Shown here: in pieces, positions 1 through 12,669 of the stretch
Position numbering within the stretch: position 1 is the stretch's first letter
How the letters are laid out: each line of letters opens with the position of its first letter
Assembly: GCA_018873245.2 (NCBI GenBank)
Contig: JAEMBT020000006.1
Coordinates: forward strand, 4,641,855-4,705,854
DNA length: 64,000 bases
Source of the DNA: Archegozetes longisetosus
Taxonomy: Eukaryota > Arthropoda > Arachnida > Sarcoptiformes > Trhypochthoniidae
Direction of reading: 5' to 3'
The notes under the pieces: generated by a model
Seen by the model: the letters and a program-made list of their open reading frames with translations, nothing else
The model's database searches: none
Told to the model about the DNA's origin: nothing
Translations under genes and position numbers: made by a program

Positions 1-9
1 ATTTAAAAT

Positions 10-924
10 AATATTTTGAGTGAGAAACCCGTTAATTCAATCAAAAGCAATATACAAGTAATTTTCGATATTGGAGATAGGGTTTATTCCTTCCCTATTA
101 AAGATAAAGTTCCCTCAACTGATTTCGATTTGAAATAAGAAGACTCAAATTAAAAAACAATTTTGAATAGTGTTTTAATCTTCGTAATAGCTTAACTCTA
201 AGTACTTAACAAAAATTAGTTATTAATTGATAGTATAAACACGACTAAAGGAAGGGTTTTGTAAAATTGTTTACTTTATACTTTATTGTTGATATTGAAT
301 ATTGATATTGAAAAATATGGTTTAAAAAAATTGACTGACCTTTAGCAATAGGTCAAATATTTAATCATGAAACCCAAAAGCACAAATATTATAGGTTTTG
401 CTAAATTATTCGTCTAAATTAAGTGAATTATTTTAATTATACATGATTGATAAATAAACGTTATTTCCTAAAGAATAAAATATTGTCGAACACTAGTCTA
501 TTTCAATTAGGTTTTTATAAGATTAATATTCGATCGTTAAAAATATTCAAGTGTACAGCTCGATAGAGTGCATTTCCATGGATTTATTTATTGCTTAATA
601 AATTATTAATTAATTTTGAATGTTGATCATAGAAGAGGTTATCCGTCATCATTTATTGGAAAGTTTAGTTTCATTCGGTATTATATCGAAGCAGTAGTTC
701 ATAAAGACTGGGATAGTTTTAAAGAAGTTATCTTTGGTGTCATCTCATCACTTAATGGCTTTGAATACGAGATATTTGTAACGAAAAATTAATTTCAAGT
801 TCGATTCTCTTAATATAACCATTTTTGTGAAATTTATTCCACAGAAACCTATAATAAGAAATATACAAAAGAAGATCGGATTTTATAACTATTATATTGA
901 ACTTTATTCTAAACTGGATAAAAG
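10..924 (+). CDS. Partial, divergent alpha-arrestin-like gene at the window edge
   Basis: Three short open segments match successive parts of an arrestin fold. Positions 10-135 end in a stretch reading GDRVYSFPIKDKVPST, like the segment before the N/C-domain hinge of ARRDC proteins. Positions 633-777 start after an AG and contain SFIRYYIEAVVHKDW, which resembles the conserved arrestin strand seen in the other copies here (GHIKYFVEAS). Positions 845-924 start after a clean acceptor (ccacag) and end before gtgaat; the exon 777/845 join keeps phase 0. No exon for the end of the C domain was found downstream before the Rbfox gene, so this may be a broken gene or one whose last exon I missed. It is much more diverged than the four arrestin copies at 18-50 kb. 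Identification rests on pattern similarity only. Confidence 0.5.
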
Positions 925-2586
925 GTGAATATACTAAGTTTGTATTATATATCTGAGAATCTCAAACAAATATACCAAATAATCTCAACTATTTAAACAG
1001 TAATTTTATTTTTAGGCTTTTATATTTTATTTTACAAGTTGTATTATGCTTAAACTCTCTAATCTAACATTTAATCATATTTGTGCACATTCCCAGAATA
1101 TTTTTCAACAATAATTGTTATAAAAAAACATAATCCTATTTTTTAAGCCTTCCCATTGTCTCAGTCAGTAGTCCTTCTAAAAATTTGTAAACTATTATTA
1201 ACTTTTTCTATTAGTTCTTTCAATATTCCCAGAACTTAATCATTGATAAAGTCATTTTGGAAAATATGAGTTTAAAAAAATTTAAATTCATTGATTGAAA
1301 AAATGTTATCAGAATTATTTCAAGTAGTTTAAGATTAATATTATTTCTATTATTAAAATTAGCCAAAATACTCTCTAGTTTCGATCTTCTCTACTATCAC
1401 CATATTTTAAGGTTTAAATCCAAATCAATCTAGCTATAATCACAATAAAATAATTCTACAACATATTCTATATTTTTAATGGCAGTTGAGTATAGATTTG
1501 CTGCCAACGCACGTAAAAGAACGTATCATAAACTAGAACTTTAACTACAAGAAAAACAGAACCACTATTTTGTAAAACTCAAGTCACGAAATAATAACAA
1601 GAAAAGTTTAGACTTCGTTGAACCAAGTGTAAGATATTATTTAGAAAGAATACTGTTAAGTAGTGGTCAGTGTTTCCGAGAGTCTTGATTTCGGGAATTT
1701 TCGAGATTACTCTCAATCGAGAACGAGAATAATTTCAAGACTCGAAAAGTCTCGTAAATTTTTTGATGAACTTTAATAATACTTAAGCTTCAGCTAGAAT
1801 TATTTATTGATTAGTTAAAAATATTACTTATTATTTCAGCTCAGAAATAAATGTTTATCCCTTACTAATTAAGCATTGATAACTCAGTGATAAAACGAAG
1901 TAATACTCTATTTAACTTGTCTTTCATAAAAGAGTTAAATTTCATTCATTTTAGGTTTGTAGATAATTATGTGATTTCGTTTGTTTTTAATCAACGAGCG
2001 GCTGTTGTATTTAAAGCATGAGTATGTGACTGCTTTGCAGTTCTCTTTTCTATTAAAACCTGTAAGAAATAAGTGCTTGAGGTAATTATTACCAGAGTCT
2101 TGCAAGCGCCTCAAATTCGTTCAGTCTAGATCTAGAGTTAGAATTTCCGATACTCTGTACCGAGTTCTCGAACTCTCGTACCGGCCACTACTATCAAGCA
2201 TTCCTTCAAACATAAAAGCAACGTCATTCGAGAATAAATCAATAGGAATAAATAATAAAGTTCGTGTTTCAATGTGAATTGCGGCCTTTTCCCATCAGCT
2301 GCAAATTTACACTTTCATTGTTTAGCAGAATTTCAGTTAGGGACACTAGTTGTTTCGTTGGTCATATTGATTCACTCTAAAACCTACTCTAATTTGACCT
2401 TGTGAAATGATACGAATTATCAAATAACCCTGATGTGTCTAATACAACTTTGTAATCCCTACGCTCGAAAGTTCTGGCTTCGACACTTTTAAAATAATGA
2501 GAAGTTCTAGAATGATGCCATTCGGTTAAACTCCACTTTAGCTTTTAGAAGCAAAATCTCATTTCCAAGATTCAGATTGTAGACTT

Positions 2587-2648
<62 letters not shown>

Positions 2649-4390
2649 AATATCAAACTGTAGTTTTGGGATACGAAAGATTGAGAAAGTTCATTTATCT
2701 AGCTTATATGTTATTCTTTTTATTTATTTTGAAAAATCTAAAAGTGTGTTTTTACATAATTCACAATGATATTTATTCATGTATCTTGAAAACCTAAATT
2801 CATATGCAAGTTATGATGTCAAGCCTTTCTACTTTTTAGTTTTCATGTTAATACTATAAGTCAGTTTTAGCAAAACTCTGTCTTTGTCAGATAATCGTTG
2901 ATTTGTAAGATAAATATTTATACTTCTGAACTCAAGAAATTCTTAGTTATAGTTATACTTACCTTAAGTAAATAACAAAGAATTACAGTAAAAATGAAAA
3001 GAGAATAATCAATTTATTCAAACTTTGTTTCACACTAACTTGCAAATTCTTATAAATGTTTACTTAAGATTTTCAAGCTTGAAGCTATTCCATACTTAAA
3101 TGACTTTCAATTGAATTAAACCTTTCATACAACATATTGACTGAACAAAAATAATAAAATTTCTGGCACTCTAACAAAATCCAACCCTTTGAAAGGCAAC
3201 AATAGCGGTAAAAAAATGCATGTGATATTGATCTAGAAATAAATCTAATTGAAAACCACAACCATTCTCATAGACTGTGATCGCTATGTAGCCTATACAT
3301 AAAAATTCTATTACTGGTAATTAAATGCAAGGATTTTATAGACTAAAAGCATTGTCTTATCTCTGTTACAGTAACAATTGATGAAATTTTTATTTGACAC
3401 ACATTTCACTGGCATGATTCGCACAGATTGTGTGACCCTTTAATTTAGCGCAAGTCTATTATCAGTTAACTTGTTCCTATTGAGATATTAACTGATTAGC
3501 TGATAGCTAGTTAGCAAAGCATGCTACCCAATTCATTTTTAAGATAATCGCAGCATTTTGAAAGTGAAATGTCAAACAAATGTCAAAATTGCTTCAGTTT
3601 TAATTATGAGAAAATGGCATAATTATTAAAATATGAAGTCATTTTGAAAAACAAATAAACAGGAATTTCATTTTTCTCTTAAAACAATTTGTGAAAACCT
3701 TTACGCAACAATGATTTTCTATATCAAATTTAGACTAAAATCTAGATTAAAGTGAAAGTTAAGCTCAACTGTCATATGAATTTTAATAGATTTTAGGTTT
3801 CAATTCATAACTGTTCCATATTTTTCGACTCGAAAAATTCTTTTATCTGCGATCTTGTATTTGATTCAAAGCGATGCAAACCTTAAACCTTTAGTGAACT
3901 GTAAAGAAATTTTTTATAAGTATTTCCATCTGCTGTTAGCTGAATAAGGCGTCCGAATGCTTGTGTATTGAAAAAGTTGTTTGACGTACGCATGCGTCGA
4001 GTTCGAGTCTTGCGATTGAGTTAAGAGACAAAGAATTTCTCAATCGAGAAATCAATTGTCGATAGTATTCGTTGAGTGCTAGTATTGATTCACTTATAAT
4101 GAAATCTCATTCAGACTTACATTCAATTCAAAAGCATTACTAAAACAACCAATAATTTGAAAATATATCAAATAAATAAATAAATAAATAATCTCAAAAT
4201 GTTTTTAATTAATGCGAAAATAAGTGAATAATAATTGAGAACAAGGTTTATATCAACGAAAATAAAGTCACTTTTATTTATATATAATCAAAACTAATTT
4301 TTTATTTGGAAAATAACAATAAAAGGTAAGAAATAATTCATATTTTAAATATGTTTAAAAACAACTGTTTTCATTATTTTTAACAACCAG
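925..4390. other. Gene-free stretch upstream of the first Rbfox coding exon
   Basis: No convincing coding exon is seen. It holds the CA/TA microsatellite at 2589-2645, a short AAAT repeat near 4169-4190 and a 10-bp perfect palindrome (ACGCATGCGT) at 3988-3997. It may contain non-coding first exons, promoter or intron of the Rbfox gene, because the exon at 4391 begins right after an AG acceptor. Confidence 0.5.
2589..2645. repeat. (CA)n(TA)n compound microsatellite
   Basis: An uninterrupted run of CA dinucleotides passes directly into TA dinucleotides, about 57 bp in total. Confidence 0.95.
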
Positions 4391-4395
4391 ATCAA

Positions 4396-7300
4396 ATGAA
4401 GAGCGAGTCGACAACTGATTCATCGATGGACTCATCGCAACAACAGATCCAGTCATCGAATGGCAGCTCATTATCTCAAGAATCAGATCCAGATCTGAAG
4501 ACAGCAAACAATACATTAAATAACAGTTCAATTGAGGCAACAATTGATCCAAAGATCACAACAAACGGTTCCGTATCTGTTGAACAACAAACTCAAACTG
4601 ATCTCATCGATGATTGTTCCGAAGACAATCAGATAACGGGTTCGGCGACCACTCAAACCGTCATTAATGACAATAAGACTAATAATATTAATCCAATGAA
4701 TAACAGTTTAATTAATAGTAAAACCAGTACTAACGCTAATAGTAATAGTAATACAATAAGTAGTAGTAGTGTCAGTACTAGTACTAACACCACGACCTCA
4801 TCGGTAGCTAATAATACTACTGAATCGCCAAAGATTGCAACCAATTCTTCGACTGTTAATCAACCGAAAAGATTACACGTCTCTAACATCCCGTTCAGGT
4901 TTAGAGATCCTGACTTAAGGCAACTTTTTGGGGTAATTACTCTGTTTATATTTTTGCTTTTGAGCATTGTTTGCTCTTCAATTTTCTTTTTTTGGTTGTA
5001 TTGAAAACTAAATTTTGCACTACTAGAGCTTCCCTTTACGTCTTAAAAGTTCAAGTTTTCTAGTCAATCAATATTTTTTCTCAATCGAGGCCTTCAAAAT
5101 AATAAACTCATAAAAATGAAGTTTCCTCTAACTAGCTATTGTTTAAGCGTTTTTGTCTACTATTTTAAAACTATTTCTCATGTTTTACTAGTTTTTTTGC
5201 TCTACTTGCCCATAAAACACTTTCTCCAAGTGTTGAAAATTAGTTTTTTCCTATAGTTAACGACTTTTACTCTAATTTTGTGTTTGTCTAATTGATTTTT
5301 ACTGTAATTATCATTTATTGATTTTTAGCTACAGTTCTGTTTCTCTTGTTATACTAATTCATAATTTTCTTAAAAACAATCTCTTAATTAATTTTGTTTA
5401 AGTTTTGAGAAATAATCTCTTATAACGTGGACGCAAATTGTCTAATTTTTTGAATTTGAACATTTTTGTGCAATTTTTTGCATTATTTTAATTTTCTTAA
5501 AAACTTTGAACTGACTGCTCATAAATCAATTATTAAAGACTCGGCAAAACTATAATTTCCTATAATAAATGACGAGCTTTGCTCAATTATCCTCCTTTTT
5601 TTAATCAATTTAAGAGATTTTTGAGTACTTATGCTCCTCATAAATTAGATTAAACCCTATTTCTGTCGTTCTCGGAATGTTTGACGTGAATTTGATTAAG
5701 ATTTGTGTTGACAAGACTTGAGAAAAATAAGTTTTTGTATACATTTGTGATTAGAAGATGAAATTCTTGCTTTATGTCTGACTCTAATTAAATAACATTG
5801 TTTCGACAGCAATTCGGACCCATTCTCGACGTAGAGATCATTTTCAACGAAAGAGGATCGAAGGTATGGCTAAAAATAAGTTATAAAGAAAACAGTAAAA
5901 ATCTATAACAAGGACTATATATAACTCGAAATCCTATATATCTATCACTCAATAAAGGCTTGGCTTCAAATTTTTGTGTATGTAAAAAGCTATGGATTCT
6001 CCTAAATGGCAATATGTTATTCAATTCTCACTTAGAAAGATAAAAGATATTCTCATTTTTCAATCTTATTGTCAATTCTCACGAAACCTAAAAATTTGAT
6101 TCTCGTCTTCTCTAAATTAGATTTGATTTTCTCTCTAAAAGAGATTTTAGTATTCATTTGGAGATGATTTTTCTCTCTCTTATTCTCAATATAAATGATT
6201 ACTCGATAGAAAGTTATGAACAGATGTTGAGACAACTCGATAGTGATAAAAAAACTTTAATTTTTTTCTACATATACTTAAAAGTAATCCATAATAAGAA
6301 CCAGAACTACATCTCCTCCTCTTCTCACTCCTTATATTTCCCACATTTTCAGTACAAAAGCCTATCCTTAACGCTAACGAACGACAAACAGATGTTAAGA
6401 CAAACAAGAGTTCCAGAAGAGAAAAAATTTGTTTAATTTTTTATAAATTCTTAAATAGTCTTTCTCAGCATATTCTTTTCTTGCAAAGGCGTTATTTACA
6501 ATAAAAAGGATGAGAACTAACGCTGAAAATCTGCTGAACAGATGTGTTTAAGAATACAAAACACTCAAAATGAAAAAAGTTCACTTGTTTCTGGTTTTTA
6601 ATATTCAGAATAGTTTTCTGATCCTTAAGTCTATTGAGAAACTCTTTTTTTTTTTTTGGTTATATACTCTTTATATACAGCAAACGTCGTTGTATGAAAA
6701 CTTCTTTAGGTCAAATTTCCTTGTATAGAATCTTATTTTAATCGAAATTAGCTTAAGTACAAATTTGTTTGCATCAAAAATCTGTTGTAGATTAGCAATG
6801 ATGAAGTTTTATTGCAAACTGTCTTAGTTTTTTTAACATAAGACTTATAAGATTTTTTCATATTTTGTTAAGGGCTTCGGTTTTGTGACATTTGCCTCGA
6901 GCAGTGATGCTGATCGGGCTCGAGAACAATTGAACGGAACTGTAGTCGAGGGCAGGAAAATCGAAGTGAATAACGCGACTGCAAGAGTCCAGACGAAGAA
7001 ACCAACGCCAACCGCTATCATAACTAACGGTAAATGATTTATTTCATTATCAAATAGGTTTAGATTTATCGATACTTGAATAGATTTTTATAAAAATGCA
7101 AAAACAGTTTATTAGCACGCATTGCGAAGCCGTCTCAATCATCAATACAAATGAAAAGCTTTTAGGAATAAGTCAGTTGAAAATCGGTTACAAATCAGGA
7201 ATAGTTTTAGTTTTCCATATGAATTACTGAAAAACGTTGAGAATCGTTTACAAATAAGAATAAGTAAATTGGAAAACAGTTCTGAATCGCGTGTGACTTA

Positions 7301-10300
7301 AGCGATGCTCTGAAAAGAATTTCAATCTCTTCTGACATTTCACAAAAATGCTATTTTATTCGTGAATGAGTTGTGGATATAAAAAGAAGAAAATTGCATA
7401 CAATACAAAAACTGATACAAAAACGTTTAACTTTTGGCACACTTGATATAACATATATTGATACTGTCAGACATTTACTTGAGAGGAATAGTTATCCTAA
7501 AAATATACTGAAAACATTGTGAGACTATTTAAACGCACGTTATTTTGTTTATGGAACAAATTAATGTTATTTTTGCTGGGGTCCAATCCTATTAATCTAA
7601 AGATGACTTTATTTTTCTAAAAACTATTGCTTGAAAACACTGACAGTACTGTAAATTAATGAATGTTTGGATCAGTTTATTGAATGTTCGGATTAGTTAT
7701 CAATAAGTTTAACACGCCTTCACTTCAAAAGTATTAATCCACAAGACTTTTAGTTATAAAAAACTTGAGAAATAGTTTGACAAAATGTTCTATTAATTGG
7801 GCTGAATCTGGAATGCGGTGTTTCGTGTAGTTTGGAAAATAATACTCTGCACAAAATTTGACTTATGATTTTGGGTCATTTTTCCAAATGTTTGATTTTG
7901 TCACATATATATGTAGTTATATTCGGATTGCATTTGCATTGCTTTTAACACAATTTCTTTCTCTAGGAATCCATTAAAGCTAATTGATTATTAATAAAAT
8001 GAAAATAATGATCTCTATCTGTCTCAATGAAACAGTTAGTTTCTGTTACAGTATCTATTAATAAACACTTTTGCTATGATTTGCCATAACTAGTGACTGT
8101 TTGGTACTCTATATGTTGAATGTCGAGAAATAATGTCTTCTTTTCTGGTGCACAACAATCCTTGTGGAATAAGTATAGTATATATAGAGATCATAAGCAA
8201 AAGAAAAAGTTATACCAATTCCTAACATGCTCTCAATTACATTGCACTCCAATAACTTTCAAACTCATGTCACATAACATTAAAACACAATTTTTTCTAT
8301 TCTTTCATAAACAGCTCTTTCTTTCTCCTTATTGTTGTTGTACTTTGATTTATTATGTTTTTAATTATCTTTAATATTACTTACAATTTATGTCATTCTC
8401 ACGTACACCAAAGGCTTTAAATATTACGTTTTCACATCATTTTTCTGATCAAAGGATAAATTGATTTATTAATGCTTTAATTGCTTCTCAAATTTTTTGG
8501 TGCTTTTTCTGCTTTCGGTTTATTGGGTTTTATTGCACTCAATGCGCAAAAGATTCACATAAAAAATGTTGGATTCATATAACAACTACAAAAGTTACAA
8601 TTGATTTATAATTTTCAACAAGAAGTCCCTCACCAGCAGCTAATCGAAAGTTAAATTAAGTTTAATAAGACTCGTGTACTTCTGTTGAATATTATATTTC
8701 AATATAATTTGAAGAGACAAATTGAAAAAGTTGAACAACTTTTTGTTTAGACAACAAATTAATCGGATATTGAATAAATTGTTATGTGTTTGCATTCTTT
8801 ATATCAAAAACTGGTGTCATATATAATGCAATAATTTATTATAATTTTTGGGTGACTTTTATATTAATTATATATTATTAAAAAGAAAATCACACTTTAT
8901 TTTAACAATTGATTGCATGTTTTCTCTCTTTTTTTCATTGCATCAAAAAAATTATTAAAAAATTGCAACAAAAAAATCTAAAACCAAATGACTTGTTAAT
9001 GATTTTGGTTCTTCTATTATCTTCTTGTCTTGTATTGCCTGATGACTGACTGGTTCGGGAATAATAATTGCAATTTAAAAATACCAAATTTTATAAATAA
9101 AAAATAAAATTAAAAACTGAGTAGTGGCCGCTTTGAGGGGCGTAGCGATACAGAGAGGCAGCACGAGGGTCGCACGGGCCGGAACCACACCTCTGGCCAC
9201 AGCCGCCGCATTTGCAAGACACCCACTAACTACCGTGCATGGTTATACTGCTACCCCGTAAGTGTTTTTTGATCATAAAAAACGACGAACAACAATTTTT
9301 ATTTGTTTCATTTTTCATCAATACAACAGATTTTGTTATTTTTGTGTTGAAACTCTAACCTTACCTCTTTTATAATCAGAGTCTGGGTTTCAATTTACAA
9401 ATATTCAATTAGAATTTTTACCTCTTTCAACCTTCATTATATGTTTTAGCTAGTTTCAGTTTAGTCTAAAAAGTCCAGTCTCTGCTTATAATTGGTTTCT
9501 CTTTTGTTTTATTTAAAGTCTACCTTAATTTTCCAACTTTGGTTTATATCTTCTTATGTTTTGTTTATTAACCTTCCTGTTAATTTATTTTTTAATCCAA
9601 TTATCTACTAACCAAAAAACTTCTCTCTATTTCTCTATTTATTTAAGCTCTTAATTGTATTGTTGGATAATTTTTAATTATTAATTGTATTCATTTTGGT
9701 TTATTTTTAACACTAATTTGGTTGGTTATGGTATTCATATAAATATTTACAAAATGATATAATTATATGGAATAAGAGTATGTTCTTATCACTTGTTTGC
9801 ACAAACTTTTAATTTTCAATCTAAGACATGATTCTCTGTTTATCTAAAAATCTATGTCTTTCTTTTAATTCTCGCTTAATTGTTATGTTAATGAAGAAAC
9901 ATGTCATATGAAATAGCAGTTTTCTGTTTCATAAACACCAACACTATTCATCGCATACACAGCAAAACAACACAAAGTTTAGGTAATTCTACACAAAAAT
10001 CAATTGATAAGTAAAAAAGTTTTGTTAAATTTGAGGTTAATTTACGCCATTTAGCGACCTATCAATTAGTTATTAGGTCAGACATATTTTTAAAAGTCAA
10101 ATCAAATCAATTTAAAGGTAAGATTTTGAGTAAAAATCAATAATTCGTATTAAATGCCAACCAAACCATCCATTTATTTAAAAATTATAATTATAATTAA
10201 CCATAAACTAGATCTAAATTAATATAAAATTGATATTTCTAACATTAGTCATAAGTTTAGCTTAATATCTAAAATAGTTTTAATGCTTAATTAAATTTTA

Positions 10301-12669
10301 AAATAATTGCTGCTTAAGAATAGTTGCTTTTATGTAAATGAAACGGATGACTAACTTTGGACGCAATCCAATTGTTTTTCACTAATTACAGCCTTATTGC
10401 CAGGAGTGCCGTATATCAGGACCCGTTCTTAACATATGCGGCCGCAGCCGGCACTGAAAGATATCAATTACCGGTTAGTATTGCAGGTAAAGCCTGGTTA
10501 TAACAGTTGAAGGGATTTGGCAAGTAATTTACCAGATTCCTGGAATCTGTTGTAACAAGATTTTGCTGCAACCAAAATCCATTTGTTTCGATTTTATCAT
10601 TATTGTCATTATATATTAGGCCACATATGCCGCTAGCGCAGCATACACTGCTGCTGCCGCACGTAATTTCGCGGCCGCTGCGGCTGCCGCTCAAGCGAAT
10701 CCAGCGGTGGCTGGCTATGCAAACCTTGCTGGGTATGTAATGATTATTTTATCAATTATTTTGGTCTATCATTAGCTATAATTAGTAGATTTTATGTAAC
10801 AACGAAATAAGTGACTGTTTTCATAGTATTCACTTATCCTGTTCTTCAGTTGCATAAGAATGACTCCTTTTTCTGATGTGCAGTTCTGTAACTTATTATT
10901 ATTTTTTATCGATTTTTCCCTACCCTTCTATCGATTAAATTTAGTTTCTATTTAGAGTAAGATCTGGTTTTGAACTTATTTTCATTGATAAAGATTTTAT
11001 CTTTTCTCCGAATTGTTTTGAAAGTATCAGATTGTGAGAGTTTACGAAGCTAGCTTTTCAATGACTGATTATTTGCGAATTAGTTTGAGCATAACTAAAT
11101 TATTAAGTTTAGTGTCAAAAACCAAGTCACGACTTAACGGTTGTCATCATTGGATATTTGCACACTTTTATGAATAATAGATCAAAAATACTGTAAATTT
11201 TTAATTACATATCGATTTACTTTCCAAAATTGACTACAGAGCTCAAAGCATATCAAAAATAGTCGAGTTCTGCAAAATATCGATTTTGTTCTCCTCTGGG
11301 TTTTGGAATGTACTCAAAAGTTTCTCATTTTGCGGCAGAAGATTTTGTTCTATGTTTAGATTATTTTCATTGAAAATAAAATTTCTGCCCAAATAAAATT
11401 TAAATAATAATAAGCAAAAGGTGTCTCACACCCGGTGTTGATAGAATTGAATCAGAACCTGAAGTGTTGACACTTGAAAGTAATCTGGCTTTAGTGACTT
11501 GACAGAGTTTTCATTATTTGAAAATTACAGTTCGACAGCCGTGCCGTAAAACATTCAAATAGTTTGATGTAGGAACAAGATAAGTCAATGTTATAATACT
11601 AGTCACTTATGCTGTTCTTCGATCAAATCATTTAATTGCTATAGAAGTGTCGAGTTGACGATCAAAGGCTTAGTATTTTCAAATATTTATTAGATTTGAA
11701 TTTAAATGTTTAGATAGGCCTAAAGTTGATAGAACTTGTGCCAACAAATTTCTATTAAGAGGTTTAGGGGAGACTTAGTTGTTCGACGTATGAGACTTTA
11801 GTTTCAATAGTCTTAATAATATTGCTAACAGAATTTTCTTTTTATTCTATGCGTTTTTTCGTGACTCATTTCAAGTTTAGCTCAGTTGAAATTCTTTTTT
11901 TTAAATATTGATTAGAATAAATGGTGTTTCTGTAGTAGAAAATTTGTTTGAATTTTGTCAGATGAGCAGCTTATATTCGAACAGTTCATGAATAAATTTC
12001 ATAAATAATAAAATAGCTTTCTCTGTCAGACTAGAAACTGACAGAAAAAATTATTCGCTGCAATGAACTCATGATTCGCTTAGACTTTTAGCTAAAAATA
12101 AATTATTTATTGTTATTGCTGTAATTTTCCGACAGAACTGCTTCTGAATCACTAGTAATGTAAATGAGTTTTAAGTTTTTACATACGTTTCACTTTCAAT
12201 ACTAGTGTAGTATAAAAGACTAGAAAAACATTGTGCACAAGAGAAATACATAAAAATAAACTACTATTTAGTTGCGATAGCTGCAAAAACAATTTAGGCT
12301 CTTATTTATCATTATTTCTATAACAAAGTTATGAAAGTACTGAAAATCGATTCAAACTATTACCGACAATTTGAATGTCTATCTAGTATTGAAAAAACTT
12401 ATGAGAGAAACAGTTTGGAACGTATTAAGTACTAATTGCATTACTATTTAGTATTGAAAAACTAAAAAGCGATTTCAATCTTAAACTATTTTAATAGTTA
12501 TGGCCGAGAATTCGCTGAACCATATTTAGGGCACAGTATTGGACCCGTAACTGGTTATGGAGTAAGAAATGAATTTTTTTCTCAATTGATAATCAATTAA
12601 ACTCTAAATTTTTTGTATTGAAAGGTCGCATATCGAAGCGCTGCTTACAATCGATTCACACCTTATTGA
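4396..12669 (+). CDS. Rbfox1: Rbfox family RNA-binding splicing regulator
   Basis: Nuclear splicing factor that binds (U)GCAUG in pre-mRNA through one RRM. Coding exons: 4396-4932, 5810-5863, 6873-7029, 9122-9257 (or from 9125), 10392-10473, 10620-10732, 12498-12561 and 12625-12669; all phases join, giving about 395 residues. Residues 1-155 are a low-complexity Ser/Thr/Asn/Gln-rich tail with QTQTD, as in other Rbfox proteins. The RRM starts at [18 protein letters not shown], continues through the 54-nt exon ([14 protein letters not shown]) and ends near [14 protein letters not shown]1 is KGFGFVTF. The C terminus is Ala/Tyr-rich and ends YNRFTPY, the usual family ending. The first ATG follows an acceptor AG at 4389-4390, so more N-terminal or leader exons may lie upstream. 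Among arthropods it corresponds to Drosophila Rbfox1 (A2bp1). The identification is very secure; exon 4's exact start and the 5' end are less so. Confidence 0.95.
8914..8919 (+). promoter_or_regulatory. TGCATG Rbfox-binding motif upstream of Rbfox exon 4
   Basis: TGCATG, the RNA motif bound by Rbfox proteins, lies about 205 nt before exon 4 of the Rbfox gene itself. Mammalian Rbfox genes autoregulate through such sites; the same role here is inference. Confidence 0.4.
9119..9124 (+). other. NAGNAG tandem splice acceptor (GAGTAG) of Rbfox exon 4
   Basis: Two consecutive AGs precede exon 4. Using the first gives a reading of Val-Val-Ala, and using the second gives Val-Ala; both keep frame with exon 3 and differ by one valine. 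The frame is closed by TGA at 9118-9120, so the acceptor must lie here. The upstream polypyrimidine tract is weak. Confidence 0.6.
9236..9241 (+). promoter_or_regulatory. TGCATG motif inside Rbfox exon 4
   Basis: A second TGCATG lies 16 nt before the exon 4 donor (gtaagt at 9258). It is also coding sequence (part of Val-His-Gly). With the site at 8914 it makes exon 4 a candidate self-regulated exon. Confidence 0.4.

Noticed and set aside
3930..4021. tRNA-like stretch with TAGCTGAATAAGG and GAGTTCGAGTC
   Set aside because: A-box and B-box words are present, but the acceptor stem does not pair and the T stem has a mismatch; at best a decayed tRNA-derived fragment.
4653..4844. Minus-strand hydrophobic frame
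   Set aside because: Shadow of the Ser/Asn/Thr-rich Rbfox N terminus.
10487..10492. Alternative donor (gtaaag) after Rbfox exon 5
   Set aside because: It would join out of frame to exon 6 and meet a stop; gttagt at 10474 keeps phase.
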